Assembly: GCF_002022275.1 (NCBI RefSeq)
Contig: NZ_MSDF01000014.1
Location: forward strand, 478,811 to 542,810
DNA: 64,000 nt
Reading direction: 5' to 3'
DNA from: Pseudomonas fluorescens
GTDB taxonomy: Bacteria; Pseudomonadota; Gammaproteobacteria; Pseudomonadales; Pseudomonadaceae
Below, piece after piece: positions 37,719 to 47,057 of this stretch. Numbering within the stretch: the first letter of the stretch is position 1; each line of letters begins with the position of its first letter. Below the pieces are notes generated by a model. It saw only the letters and a program-made list of their open reading frames with translations, did not search any database and had not been told where the DNA came from. A program made the position numbers and the translations under genes.

Positions 37719-37806
37719 TGTGGGAGCCGGGCTTGCCCGCGATGCAGGCGCCGAGGTGTATCAGTCACACCTCGGTGATGCTATCGCAGGCAAGCCAGCT
37801 CCCACA
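37719..37806. repeat. REPIN inside the T6SS operon, between tssC and hcp
   Basis: The left arm (37719-37743) is of the GGGAGCCGGGCTTGCCCGCG subtype and the right arm (37783-37806) of the GCAGGCAAGCCAGCTCCC subtype, so the doublet is a hybrid. The centre holds a second dyad, CACCGAGGTGT-like repeats around 37750-37775 (CCGAGGTGTATC and CACACCTCGG). In the transcript it would fold into a long hairpin between two structural genes. Confidence 0.85.
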
Positions 37807-37868
37807 GAAAAGCACAGCCCCATTGGGCTTAAACAAATATCGTGGCATGGGCCACACAGGGAGAAAAC

Positions 37869-38357
37869 ATGGCTGTTGATATTTTCATCAAGATCGGCGA
37901 CATCAAGGGCGAGTCCATGGACAAGGCCCACAAGGACGAAATCGACGTATTGAACTGGAGCTGGGGCATGGCCCAGTCCGGCAACATGCACGTGGGCGGT
38001 GGTGGCGGCGCGGGCAAGGTGAATATCCAGGACCTGTCGCTGACCAAGTACGTCGACAAGGCGTCGCCCAACCTGATGATGCACTGCGCCAGCGGCAAGC
38101 ACATCGACAAGGTCAAGCTGACCGTGCGCAAGGCCGGTGGCGAAAGCCAGGTCGAGTACATGATCATCAACCTGGAAGAAGTGCTGGTCACGTCCCTGAG
38201 CACCGGCGGTTCGGGTACCGATGACCGCCTGACCGAGAACGTCACCCTGAACTTCGCCCAAGTGATGGTCGACTACCAGCCGCAGAAAGCCGACGGCACC
38301 AAAGACGGCGGCGCGATCAAGTTTGGTTGGAACATCCGCTCCAACACCAAACGCTGA
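37869..38357 (+). CDS. hcp: T6SS tube protein Hcp (Hcp1 type)
   Basis: A 162-residue protein, the same length as P. aeruginosa Hcp1 and highly similar to it: MAVDIFIKIGDIKGES, DEIDVLNWSWGMAQSG, GGGGGAGKVNIQDLS, and the end GGAIKFGWNIR. It forms hexameric rings that stack into the inner tube and also carries small effectors in its lumen. The ATG at 37869 has GGGAG upstream; a TTG-type upstream extension to 37842 is not needed. The gene is bracketed by a REPIN upstream and a strong hairpin downstream, so hcp mRNA level can be set separately from tssC and tssE. Confidence 0.97.
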   Translation: MAVDIFIKIGDIKGESMDKAHKDEIDVLNWSWGMAQSGNMHVGGGGGAGKVNIQDLSLTKYVDKASPNLMMHCASGKHIDKVKLTVRKAGGESQVEYMIINLEEVLVTSLSTGGSGTDDRLTENVTLNFAQVMVDYQPQKADGTKDGGAIKFGWNIRSNTKR

Positions 38358-38366
38358 TAGCCCTGG

Positions 38367-38393
38367 TGGCCGTGGCTTTGCGCCACGGCCACA
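38367..38393 (+). terminator. Strong hairpin directly after hcp
   Basis: A perfect 11-base stem (GTGGCCGTGGC with GCCACGGCCAC) and a five-base loop TTTGC starts 10 bp after the hcp stop. The bases after it (AGCCACTTTGTTCTTCTC) are T-rich but have no clean U-tract. It probably works as a partial terminator or a 3'-end stabiliser, since tssE, tssF, tssG and clpV follow without an obvious promoter. Confidence 0.7.
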
Positions 38394-38435
38394 GCCACTT
38401 TGTTCTTCTCGCAACCCGTCCGTGGAGCTGCTTTG

Positions 38436-38951
38436 GTGGTAACTGAAATCGCTTCCCGCGACCGTCTGCAACCGTCCCTGCTGGACCGGCTGACCGACGA
38501 CGACCCGACCAACCCCAAGGAAAGCGCCGACAAACGCGTGCTGTCTCTGACCCAATTGAAAGCCTCGGTGCTGCGCGACCTGGCGTGGCTGCTCAACACC
38601 ACATCGTTGCTCGATGCCGATGCCACCTTGCACACCCCGGCCGGTACTTCAGTGGTCAATTACGGCCTGCCGGCGCTGGCGGGCAACAGTGTTTCCAGCG
38701 TCGATATCAAAGCGCTGGAAGCCCTGATTTACCAGGCCATCGCCACCTTTGAGCCACGCATTCTGCGCCACACCCTGCGCGTCAAAGCCCGCGTCGGCCA
38801 TGGCGAAATGAACCACAACGCGCTGAGTTTCGAGATCGAAGGCGACCTGTGGGCGCAGCCGGTGCCGTTACGCCTGCTGCTGCAAACCGACCTGGACCTG
38901 GAGTCCGGCCATGTCCGCGTGGTGAATGCCGACCAGCGGAGGCGCCCATGA
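38436..38951 (+). CDS. tssE: T6SS baseplate subunit TssE
   Basis: A 171-residue gp25-like baseplate protein. Motifs: [15 protein letters not shown] at the start, [27 protein letters not shown] and [15 protein letters not shown]. The last two hold the glutamate-containing EPR core of the gp25 family. The GTG at 38436 is chosen because GGAG lies eight bases upstream; a TTG at 38433 is possible. The stop TGA overlaps the tssF ATG (38948-38951). In P. aeruginosa a tagJ gene sits between hcp and tssE; no such gene fits in the 78 bp here. Confidence 0.88.
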   Translation: MVTEIASRDRLQPSLLDRLTDDDPTNPKESADKRVLSLTQLKASVLRDLAWLLNTTSLLDADATLHTPAGTSVVNYGLPALAGNSVSSVDIKALEALIYQAIATFEPRILRHTLRVKARVGHGEMNHNALSFEIEGDLWAQPVPLRLLLQTDLDLESGHVRVVNADQRRRP

Positions 38952-40807
38952 ACCCGCGCCTGCTGGAGCTGTACAACCAGGAACTGCACCATGTGCGCGA
39001 AAGCGCCGCCGAGTTCGCCAAGGAATACCCGAAGATCGCCAGTCGGCTGACCCTGTCCGGCATGGACTGCGCCGACCCGTACGTCGAACGCTTGCTCGAA
39101 GGTTTTGCCTACCTCACCGCCCGCGTGCAGCTCAAGCTCGACGCCGAGTACCCGACCTTCACCCATAACCTGCTGGAAATCGCCTACCCGCACTACCTGG
39201 CGCCGACGCCGTCGATGACCGTGGTGCAGTTGCAGACCGACCCGGATGAAGGCTCGCTGGCCAGCGGTTTTCCGCTGCCGCGCGACACCGTATTGCGCGC
39301 CGCCCTGGGCCGTGAAACCCAGACCTGCTGCGAATACCGCACCGCGCACCCGGTAACGTTGTGGCCATTGCAGGTCAGCAATGCCGAGTACTTCGGCAAC
39401 CCCGCCGCCGTGTTGGGCCGCCTGGCTGCGAGCGAGCCAAAGGCCAAAGCCGGTTTGCGCCTGACCTTGCGCACCGGCGCCGAACTGCCGTTCAACAGCC
39501 TCGACCTGGACAATCTGCCGCTGTACCTCAGCGGCGCCGATGAACAACCATTTCGCCTTTACGAACAACTGCTCGGCAATGCCTGCGCGGTGTTTGCGCG
39601 CAAGCCCGGTGGCGATTGGGTGGAACGTCTGCCGCCAGACGCGTTGCGCTCACGAGGTTTTGACGATGCCGACGCGGCCATGCCCGTGGTGGCGCGCGCG
39701 TTCCAGGGCTATCGGCTGCTGCAGGAATACTTCGCCCTGCCCCATCGCTTTCTGTTCGTCGAATTCGCCGAGCTGAGCCGAGCGGTCAAACGCTGCGATG
39801 GCCAGGAGCTGGAGTTGATCGTGCTGTTCGACCGTCACGAGCCAAGCCTGGAAGGCAGCGTCGGCGCGGCGCAGTTCATGCCGTTCTGCACGCCGGCAAT
39901 CAACCTGTTCCCCAAGCGTGTGGACCGTATTCACTTGTCCGACCGGGTCAACGAGCACCATGTGATTGCCGACCGCACCCGGCCCATGGATTTCGAGATT
40001 CACTCGCTAAGCGGCCTCACCGGCCACGGCACCGGGCCGGAGCAACCGTTCCTGCCGTTTTATGCCGTGCGTGACCCGTCGCGCTATGGTCGCGATCAAG
40101 CCTATTACACCGTACGCCGCGAACCCCGCGTGTTGTCCAGCGACCAGCGTCGTAACGGCCCGCGCTCGACGTATGTGGGCAGCGAAACCTTCGTGAGCCT
40201 GGTGGACAGTCGGCAAGCCCCTTATGGCCACGACCTGCGCCAGCTCGGCGTGATTGCGCTGTGCACCAACCGCGACCTGCCGCTGTTTATGAGCGTGGGC
40301 AACGGCAAGACTGATTTCACGCTGGCCGACAGCGCCCCGGTGTTGTCGGTGCGCTGCGTCGCAGGCCCAAGCCGCCCGCGCGCCAGCCATGCCCACGACG
40401 CAAAAGCCTGGCGCCTGATCAGCCAGTTGTCGCTCAACTATTTGTCGCTGAGTGAACAGGGCCAGGGCGCCGGCGCCTTGCGCGAACTGCTGCGCTTGTA
40501 TGGCGACAGCAACGACGCCGCGCTGCAATTGCAGATCGAAGGCCTGCGTGAAGTCAGCAGCAAAGCGGTGACCCGACGTTTGCCGATGCCCGGTCCGATC
40601 GTGTTTGGCCGTGGCCTGGAAATCACTTTGGAATTTGATGAAAACGCGTTTCGCGGCACCGGCGTATTCCTGCTCGGTGCGGTGCTGGAACGCTTCCTGG
40701 CACGTTACGTGTCGATCAACAGTTTTACCGAGACGGTGATCCGTACCACCGAACGCGGCGAGATCATGCGATGGAAAGCCAAGCCCGGGCGTCGTCCGAC
40801 CCTGTGA
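38948..40807 (+). CDS. tssF: T6SS baseplate subunit TssF
   Basis: A 619-residue protein. It begins [24 protein letters not shown], and the conserved [31 protein letters not shown] region (read in parts) is typical of TssF/VasA. With TssG and TssE it forms the baseplate wedge around the VgrG hub. Its ATG overlaps the tssE stop by 4 bp. The last 37 bp also encode the beginning of tssG in another frame. The end of the protein is short and basic ([10 protein letters not shown]). Confidence 0.95.
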   Translation: MNPRLLELYNQELHHVRESAAEFAKEYPKIASRLTLSGMDCADPYVERLLEGFAYLTARVQLKLDAEYPTFTHNLLEIAYPHYLAPTPSMTVVQLQTDPDEGSLASGFPLPRDTVLRAALGRETQTCCEYRTAHPVTLWPLQVSNAEYFGNPAAVLGRLAASEPKAKAGLRLTLRTGAELPFNSLDLDNLPLYLSGADEQPFRLYEQLLGNACAVFARKPGGDWVERLPPDALRSRGFDDADAAMPVVARAFQGYRLLQEYFALPHRFLFVEFAELSRAVKRCDGQELELIVLFDRHEPSLEGSVGAAQFMPFCTPAINLFPKRVDRIHLSDRVNEHHVIADRTRPMDFEIHSLSGLTGHGTGPEQPFLPFYAVRDPSRYGRDQAYYTVRREPRVLSSDQRRNGPRSTYVGSETFVSLVDSRQAPYGHDLRQLGVIALCTNRDLPLFMSVGNGKTDFTLADSAPVLSVRCVAGPSRPRASHAHDAKAWRLISQLSLNYLSLSEQGQGAGALRELLRLYGDSNDAALQLQIEGLREVSSKAVTRRLPMPGPIVFGRGLEITLEFDENAFRGTGVFLLGAVLERFLARYVSINSFTETVIRTTERGEIMRWKAKPGRRPTL

Positions 40808-41814
40808 ACACACTGGATGCGATGCATCAGGAGCCCTGGGAATACGATTTCTTCCAGGCGCTGCGGCGTATCGAGTGCGAATCGCCACAGCTGCCGCGCC
40901 TGGGCCATTCCCTGCGTTTAACGGACGACCCGCTGCGTCTCGGTCAGCAGGCCGATTGCACCTTTGCCCCCGCCACCCTGGCATCGGTCGACCCCGGCGG
41001 TGACGGAAAACCCGCACGGCTGGAGCAATTCTTCTTCGGCCTCGGTGGCCCCAACGGCCCGTTGCCGCTGCACATCACTGAATACGTGCGCGAGCGTCAG
41101 CGCAACAACGCCGACAGCACCAGCAAACAGTTCCTGGACGTGTTCCACCACCGCCTGCTCAGCCTGTTTTATCGGGCATGGGCCGAGGCGCGGCCGACGG
41201 TCAGCCACGACCGGCCGGACGATGACTACTGGTCTGCACGCCTCGCCGCGCTCAGTGGCCGGGGTATGCCGAGCTTGCTCAATCAGGGGCTGATTCCCGA
41301 CACGGCGAAGCTGCATTACAGCGGCCACTTGTCGGCGCAAACCCGCTACCCGGATGGTTTAAAAGCAATCCTCGGCGAGTACTTCGGCCTGCCGGTAGAG
41401 ATCGAAGAATACGTCGGCCAATGGCTGGAATTGCCCGAGCGCAGCCGCGTGAGTGTGAGCGCGAACAGGCTGGGCGTGGACTTTTGCCTGGGCAGCCATG
41501 TGTGGGACCGCCAGCATAAATTCCGCATCCGTCTGGGGCCGCTCAAGCTGGATGACTACATGGGCATGCTCCCTGGCAGCCAGCCGTTCAACGAGCTGGT
41601 GGCGTGGGTCGCCGAGTACCTGGGCCATGAACTGGACTGGGACTTGAACCTGATTCTGCAACAACCCGAAGTACCGGCGCTGCAACTCAACGGCAGCTTC
41701 CGCCTGGGCTTCAACACCTGGCTCGGCAAGCCCGAACAGGACGCCAACGACCTAATCCTGGCCCGGCACTATGCCGATCAGGCCACCACCTCAAGGAATC
41801 CAGAGCATGGGTGA
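40771..41814 (+). CDS. tssG: T6SS baseplate subunit TssG
   Basis: A 347-residue VasB-like wedge protein. PWEYDFFQALRRIECESP near residues 22-39 is the family signature, followed by PRLGHSLRLTDDPLRLGQ and FFGLGGPNGPLPLHITEY. The ATG at 40771 lies 37 bp inside tssF; a GTG at 40804 is an alternative that would shorten the protein by 11 residues and remove most of the overlap. The 3' end overlaps the clpV ATG by 8 bp. Strong coupling of tssE, tssF, tssG and clpV is expected. Confidence 0.92.
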   Translation: MESQARASSDPVNTLDAMHQEPWEYDFFQALRRIECESPQLPRLGHSLRLTDDPLRLGQQADCTFAPATLASVDPGGDGKPARLEQFFFGLGGPNGPLPLHITEYVRERQRNNADSTSKQFLDVFHHRLLSLFYRAWAEARPTVSHDRPDDDYWSARLAALSGRGMPSLLNQGLIPDTAKLHYSGHLSAQTRYPDGLKAILGEYFGLPVEIEEYVGQWLELPERSRVSVSANRLGVDFCLGSHVWDRQHKFRIRLGPLKLDDYMGMLPGSQPFNELVAWVAEYLGHELDWDLNLILQQPEVPALQLNGSFRLGFNTWLGKPEQDANDLILARHYADQATTSRNPEHG

Positions 41815-44470
41815 AATCAGTCGCGCCGCACTGTTCGGCAAACTCAACAGCGTGGCCTACAAGGCCATCGAAGCCGCCACCGTGTTCTGCAAACTGCGCG
41901 GTAACCCGTATGTGGAACTGGCCCACTGGTTTCACCAGTTGCTGCAATTGCAGGACTCGGACCTGCACCGCATCATCCGCCAGTTCAACGTCGAGCCGGC
42001 ACGCCTGGCCCGTGACCTGACCGAAGCGCTGGACCGCCTGCCACGGGGCTCGACGTCGATCACCGACTTGTCCTCCCATGTGGAAGAAGCCGTGGAGCGC
42101 GGCTGGGTGTACGGCAGCCTGATGTTCGGCGAAAGCCAGGTGCGCACCGGCTACCTGGTGCTGGGTATTTTGAAGACGCCAAGCCTGCGCCATGCGCTGC
42201 TGAACCTGTCTTCGGAGTTCGACAAAATCAAGCCCGAAGCCTTGAGCGAGCGATTTGACGAGTACGTCGGCGACTCGCCGGAAAACGCCCTTACCGCCAG
42301 CGACGGTTTCAACGCCGGCGCCGTGCCGGGTGAAGCCAGCGGTGCGATGGCGCCAAGCGCGATGGGCAAGCAGGAAGCCCTCAAGCGCTTTACCGTGGAC
42401 CTGACCGAACAGGCCCGCAGCGGCAAGCTCGACCCGATTGTTGGCCGCGATGAGGAGATCCGCCAGTTGGTGGATATCCTGATGCGCCGCCGCCAGAACA
42501 ATCCGATTCTGACTGGCGAAGCGGGCGTGGGTAAAACCGCTGTCGTCGAAGGTTTTGCCCTGCGCATCGTCGCCGGGGATGTACCGCCTGCGCTGAAAGA
42601 CGTGGAACTGCGCAGCCTCGACGTGGGCCTGCTGCAAGCCGGCGCGAGCATGAAAGGCGAGTTCGAACAGCGCCTGCGCCAGGTCATCGAAGATGTGCAG
42701 GCCTCGCCCAAGCCGATCATTTTGTTTATCGATGAAGCCCATACGTTGGTGGGTGCCGGTGGCGCCGCCGGGACCGGTGATGCCGCCAACCTGCTCAAGC
42801 CCGCGCTCGCCCGCGGCACCTTGCGCACCGTGGCCGCCACCACCTGGGCCGAGTACAAGAAACACATCGAAAAAGACCCGGCCCTGACCCGCCGATTCCA
42901 GGTGGTGCAAGTCGCCGAGCCCTCGGAAGACAAAGCGCTGCTGATGATGCGCGGTGTGGCCTCGGCCATGGAAAAACACCATCAGGTGCAGATCCTCGAC
43001 GAAGCCCTGGAAGCCTCGGTAAAACTGTCGCACCGTTACATCCCGGCGCGTCAGTTGCCGGACAAATCCGTGAGCCTGCTGGACACCGCCTGCGCCCGCG
43101 TCGCTATCAGCTTGCATGCCGTACCCGCCGAAGTGGACGACAGCCGCCGCCGTATCGAAGCGCTGGAAACCGAGCTGCAAATCATCGCCCGCGAGCATGC
43201 CATCGGCATTGCGATTGGTGCGCGCCAGAGCAACAGCGAAGCGCTATTGAGTGCTGAACGTGAGCGTCTCGCCACACTTGAAAGTCGTTGGGCCGAAGAA
43301 AAAACACTGGTGGATGAATTGCTCGCCACCCGTGCCACCTTGCGCGAGACAGCCGGTGTTGTGGACAGCGGCAACGATGAATTGCGCGCACAGCTTGTGG
43401 ACCTGCAACAGCGCCTGACCGCCCTGCAAGGCGAAACCCCGCTGATCCTGCCGACCGTGGATTACCAGGCCGTAGCCTCGGTGGTTGCCGACTGGACCGG
43501 CATTCCGGTGGGCCGCATGGCGCGCAACGAACTGGAGACGGTGCTCAACCTCGACCAGCACCTGAAAAAACGCATCATTGGCCAGGACCATGCGCTGCAG
43601 ATGATCGCCAAGCGCATCCAGACTTCCCGCGCCGGCCTCGACAACCCAAGCAAGCCGATTGGCGTGTTCATGCTGGCCGGCACCTCAGGCGTGGGCAAGA
43701 CCGAAACTGCACTGGCCCTCGCCGAAGCCATGTACGGCGGCGAGCAGAACGTGATCACCATCAACATGAGCGAGTTCCAGGAAGCTCACACGGTATCGAC
43801 CCTCAAGGGCGCGCCACCGGGGTATATCGGCTACGGCGAAGGTGGCGTGCTGACCGAAGCGGTGCGGCGCAAACCCTACAGCGTGGTGCTGCTGGACGAG
43901 GTGGAAAAAGCCCACCCGGACGTGCATGAAATCTTCTTCCAGGTGTTCGACAAGGGCGTGATGGAAGACGGCGAAGGCCGGGTGATCGACTTCAAGAACA
44001 CCCTGATTCTGTTAACCACCAACGCGGGTACCGAGCTGATTTCGCGCGTGTGCAAAGACCCGGCGAACGTGCCTGAGCCGGAAGAAATCGCCAAGGCTTT
44101 GCGCCAGCCGCTGCTGGAGATCTTCCCGCCGGCCCTGCTCGGCCGCCTGGTGACGATTCCTTACTACCCGCTGAGCGATGAGATGCTCAAGGCGATCACT
44201 CGCCTGCAACTCAACCGCATTAAGAAGCGCGTGGAGACTACGCACAAAGTCGCGTTCGACTACGACGACGCGGTGGTTGATCTGATTGTCTCGCGCTGCA
44301 CCGAAACCGAAAGTGGCGGGCGCATGATCGATACCATCCTCACCAACAGTTTGCTGCCGGACATGAGCCGTGAATTCCTCACGCGCATGCTGGAAGGCAA
44401 GGCGCTGGCGGGGGTGCGGATCAGCAGTCGGGATAATGAATTGCACTACGACTTCAGCGACGCCGACTGA
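41807..44470 (+). CDS. clpV: T6SS sheath-disassembly ATPase ClpV (TssH)
   Basis: An 887-residue ClpA/B-type AAA+ unfoldase that extracts TssC from contracted sheaths for recycling. An N-domain (about 1-160) binds the sheath helix. AAA-1 has Walker A GEAGVGKTAVVEG and Walker B ILFIDEAHTLVG. A middle region (about 440-530) is coiled-coil like. AAA-2 has GTSGVGKTETALALAEAM and VVLLDEVEKAHPDV. Both ATP sites look intact. The start MGEISRAALFGKLN is family-typical; an upstream ATG at 41771 only adds sequence read through tssG. A REPIN follows the stop. Confidence 0.96.
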   Translation: MGEISRAALFGKLNSVAYKAIEAATVFCKLRGNPYVELAHWFHQLLQLQDSDLHRIIRQFNVEPARLARDLTEALDRLPRGSTSITDLSSHVEEAVERGWVYGSLMFGESQVRTGYLVLGILKTPSLRHALLNLSSEFDKIKPEALSERFDEYVGDSPENALTASDGFNAGAVPGEASGAMAPSAMGKQEALKRFTVDLTEQARSGKLDPIVGRDEEIRQLVDILMRRRQNNPILTGEAGVGKTAVVEGFALRIVAGDVPPALKDVELRSLDVGLLQAGASMKGEFEQRLRQVIEDVQASPKPIILFIDEAHTLVGAGGAAGTGDAANLLKPALARGTLRTVAATTWAEYKKHIEKDPALTRRFQVVQVAEPSEDKALLMMRGVASAMEKHHQVQILDEALEASVKLSHRYIPARQLPDKSVSLLDTACARVAISLHAVPAEVDDSRRRIEALETELQIIAREHAIGIAIGARQSNSEALLSAERERLATLESRWAEEKTLVDELLATRATLRETAGVVDSGNDELRAQLVDLQQRLTALQGETPLILPTVDYQAVASVVADWTGIPVGRMARNELETVLNLDQHLKKRIIGQDHALQMIAKRIQTSRAGLDNPSKPIGVFMLAGTSGVGKTETALALAEAMYGGEQNVITINMSEFQEAHTVSTLKGAPPGYIGYGEGGVLTEAVRRKPYSVVLLDEVEKAHPDVHEIFFQVFDKGVMEDGEGRVIDFKNTLILLTTNAGTELISRVCKDPANVPEPEEIAKALRQPLLEIFPPALLGRLVTIPYYPLSDEMLKAITRLQLNRIKKRVETTHKVAFDYDDAVVDLIVSRCTETESGGRMIDTILTNSLLPDMSREFLTRMLEGKALAGVRISSRDNELHYDFSDAD

Positions 44471-44490
44471 TCTGACGAAACACGGTCAAA

Positions 44491-44611
44491 ATGTGGGAGC
44501 TGGCTTTGTGGGAGCCGGGCTTGCCCGCGATGCAGGCACCTCGGTATGTCAGTGAGACCGAGGTGATGCTATCGCAGGCAAGCCAGCTCCCACACAAGCC
44601 AGCTCCCACAT
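44491..44611. repeat. Nested REPIN between clpV and vgrG
   Basis: The outer arms ATGTGGGAGCTGGCTT (44491-44506) and its complement (44596-44611) enclose an inner doublet whose arms again start TGTGGGAGC. Both ends therefore carry the same duplicated terminal segment, giving one large palindrome of about 120 bp. The inner left arm is of the CCGGGCTTGCCCGC subtype and the right arm of the GCAGGCAAGCCAGC subtype, as at 37719. Confidence 0.85.
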
Positions 44612-44655
44612 TGGATTAGGTTTCTTCAGTGACTACGCAATTTATGGGTTAACCG

Positions 44656-46596
44656 ATGCTATTCAACCAAGCCTCACGCCTGGCCAAAATCACCAGCCCT
44701 CTCGGGCCGGATGTACTGTTGCTCAATGAAATGGGCGGCGGCGAGGAGCTGGGCAGGCTGTTTAACTATGAGCTGCAACTGACCTCTCTCGACGCCAACA
44801 TCGACCTCAACAGATTGCTCGGCAAGCCGATGAGCGTCGGCGTGCAACTGGCAGACGGCGGCGAACGGTATTTCCACGGCCTCGTCGCGCGCTGCAGCCA
44901 GAACATCGATCATGGCCAGTTCGCCAGTTACCAGGTCACGCTGCGCCCGTGGTTCTGGCTGCTGAGCCGCACCTCGGACTGCCGGATTTTCCAGAACCTG
45001 AGCATTCCGCAGATCATCAAGCAGGTGTTTCGTGACCTTGGGTTTTCCGACTTCGAAGACGCCCTGAGCCGGCCGTACCGCGAGTGGGAATATTGCGTTC
45101 AATACCGCGAAACCAGTTTCGATTTCGTCAGTCGCCTGATGGAACAGGAAGGCATCTACTACTTCTTCCGCCACGAACAGGACCGTCATGTGCTGGTGCT
45201 GGCCGACGCCTACGGCGCCCACACCACGGTGCCGGGCTACGCGTCGATTCCGTACTACCCCAAGGACGAGCAGCAGCGCGAACGCGACCATATGCACAAC
45301 TGGCACCTGGCGCAGGAGGTACAGCCGGGGTCGCTTGAGCTCAACGACTACGACTTCCAGCGCCCCAGCGCCCGCATTGATGTGCGCTCGGCCATGCCGC
45401 GCCCGCACACCGCCGGCGACTACCCGCTGTACGACTACCCCGGCACCTACGTGCAAAGCGCCGACGGCGAACACTACGCGCGCACCCGCATCGAAGCCCT
45501 GCAAACCCTGCATGAACAGATCGAGTTCGCCGGCAATGCACGCGGCTTGGGCTCCGGGCATTTGTTCAGCCTCACCGGCTTCAGCCGCCAGGACCAGAAC
45601 CGCGAATATTTGATCGTCGGCTGCCGCTATTACATCGTTCAGGAAAGCCTGGAAAGCGGCGGCGGCTCAGGGTCGGCGCAGTTCGAAAGCAGCCTGACCT
45701 GCATCGACGCACAGCAAAGCTTCCGCCCCTTGGCCAGCACCCACCGGCCTATCGTCAAAGGCCCGCAAACCGCGCTGGTGGTGGGGCCCAAAGGCGAGGA
45801 AATCTGGACCGACCAGTACGGCCGCGTGAAGGTGCACTTTCACTGGGACCGTCACGACCAGTCCAACGAAAACAGCTCGTGCTGGATTCGTGTGTCGCAA
45901 TCCTGGGCCGGGAAAAACTGGGGCTCGATGCAGATTCCACGCATCGGCCAGGAAGTGATCGTGAGCTTCCTGGAAGGCGACCCGGACCGGCCGATTATCA
46001 CCGGGCGCGTGTACAACGCCGAGCAGACCGTGCCTTACGACCTGCCGGAAAACGCGACCCAGAGCGGCATGAAAAGCCGATCAAGCAAGGGCGGTACGCC
46101 GGCCAACTTCAATGAAATCCGCATGGAGGACAAGAAGGGGCTGGAGCAGCTGTACATCCACGCCGAGCGCAATCAGGACATCGTGGTGGAGGTGGATGAG
46201 AGCCATTCGGTGGGGCATGACCGGAACAAGAGTATTGGGCATAACGAGACGGTGACGATTGGGAATAATCGCGTGCGCATCGTCAAGCAGGAAGACATCC
46301 TTTCGGTGGGCCTGCGCAAAACCGACAGCATCAGCCAGAGCTACGTTATCGAAGTGGGTGAAAACCTGCGGCTGGTGTGCGGTGAAAGCATTCTGGAGTT
46401 GAACGCCAGCGGGCAGATCAACCTCACCGGTGTGAACATCAGCTTCTATGCCAGCGGCGATGCCGAGTTCAACACCAAGGGCGTGTTGCACCTCAATAAC
46501 GGCGGCGGGCCCGGCGCCACTCCCGATGGCCAAGGCAAAAAATCCAGCATTGATGCCAATATCAAAGCCGCGTTCCCCGCGCCCAAAAGCTCCTGA
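44656..46596 (+). CDS. vgrG: T6SS spike protein VgrG
   Basis: A 646-residue trimeric spike protein. The gp27-like hub spans about residues 1-340 (SPLGPDVLLLNEMGGGEELGRLF in part; SYQVTLRPWFWLLSRTSDCRIFQ in part). The gp5-like OB fold spans about 375-450 with WTDQYGRVKVHFHWDRHD and SQSWAGKNWG, and FLEGDPDRPIITGRVYN follows. A beta-prism needle spans about 500-600 with repeats such as SVGHDRNKSIGHNE and TVTIGNNR. There is a short tail and no large fused effector domain. The ATG at 44656 lies 44 bp after the REPIN. It heads the cargo operon vgrG-eagR-rhs-immunity. Confidence 0.95.
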   Translation: MLFNQASRLAKITSPLGPDVLLLNEMGGGEELGRLFNYELQLTSLDANIDLNRLLGKPMSVGVQLADGGERYFHGLVARCSQNIDHGQFASYQVTLRPWFWLLSRTSDCRIFQNLSIPQIIKQVFRDLGFSDFEDALSRPYREWEYCVQYRETSFDFVSRLMEQEGIYYFFRHEQDRHVLVLADAYGAHTTVPGYASIPYYPKDEQQRERDHMHNWHLAQEVQPGSLELNDYDFQRPSARIDVRSAMPRPHTAGDYPLYDYPGTYVQSADGEHYARTRIEALQTLHEQIEFAGNARGLGSGHLFSLTGFSRQDQNREYLIVGCRYYIVQESLESGGGSGSAQFESSLTCIDAQQSFRPLASTHRPIVKGPQTALVVGPKGEEIWTDQYGRVKVHFHWDRHDQSNENSSCWIRVSQSWAGKNWGSMQIPRIGQEVIVSFLEGDPDRPIITGRVYNAEQTVPYDLPENATQSGMKSRSSKGGTPANFNEIRMEDKKGLEQLYIHAERNQDIVVEVDESHSVGHDRNKSIGHNETVTIGNNRVRIVKQEDILSVGLRKTDSISQSYVIEVGENLRLVCGESILELNASGQINLTGVNISFYASGDAEFNTKGVLHLNNGGGPGATPDGQGKKSSIDANIKAAFPAPKSS

Positions 46597-46610
46597 CGAG
46601 ATCTGCTTCC

Positions 46611-47045
46611 ATGACGTACCGAATCAATGAGTTTCAGTTTCAACTACCGGCCGCTGAGCTGCAGGACGCGACGATCAATATCCTCAAGTTCCCGGAATTG
46701 GGGACTTCCCTGATCGTCAGCCGCAGCCTGCTCAACGAGGGTGAAACCCTGCACAGCAACTTCAACGACCAGCTTCAGCGTCTGGAAAAACAGGTGCAGG
46801 ACTTGCGCTGCCAACCGAGTGCCGATGTGCGTTTGGGCGCGGCTCAAGAGGTGGAAGGCATTGAGTTGCGCAGCCAGTTCAACAAGGGCAATGACAAGGT
46901 GTTCCAGTATCAGCTGGCGGTGGTGATTCCGGGCACGCGCAAGATGCTTGCCTTGAGTTATGTAAAGGCAGACAAGCTCGGCGATGACGAGGCGGCGCAC
47001 TGGGCTTTAATAAAAAACTCGCTGTCATTCGACGCTATTTCTTAA
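46611..47045 (+). CDS. Eag-type T6SS effector chaperone (DUF1795/DcrB fold)
   Basis: A 144-residue protein of the DUF1795 family. It begins TYRINEFQFQLP, followed by ATINILKFPELGTSLIVSR and FQYQLAVVIPGTRKMLALSY, the pattern of EagT6/EagR1-type chaperones. These bind the hydrophobic N-terminal helices of PAAR-containing effectors in the cytoplasm and keep them soluble until they load on VgrG. It lies 14 bp after vgrG and 12 bp before the rhs gene, exactly where the chaperone of the following effector is expected. Confidence 0.88.
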   Translation: MTYRINEFQFQLPAAELQDATINILKFPELGTSLIVSRSLLNEGETLHSNFNDQLQRLEKQVQDLRCQPSADVRLGAAQEVEGIELRSQFNKGNDKVFQYQLAVVIPGTRKMLALSYVKADKLGDDEAAHWALIKNSLSFDAIS

Positions 47046-47057
47046 TGAGCCATTCGA

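Noticed and set aside
38400..38435. Longer TssE starting at a TTG at 38400
   Set aside because: It has no ribosome-binding site and lies within the T-rich tail of the hcp hairpin; the GTG at 38436 has GGAG at good spacing.
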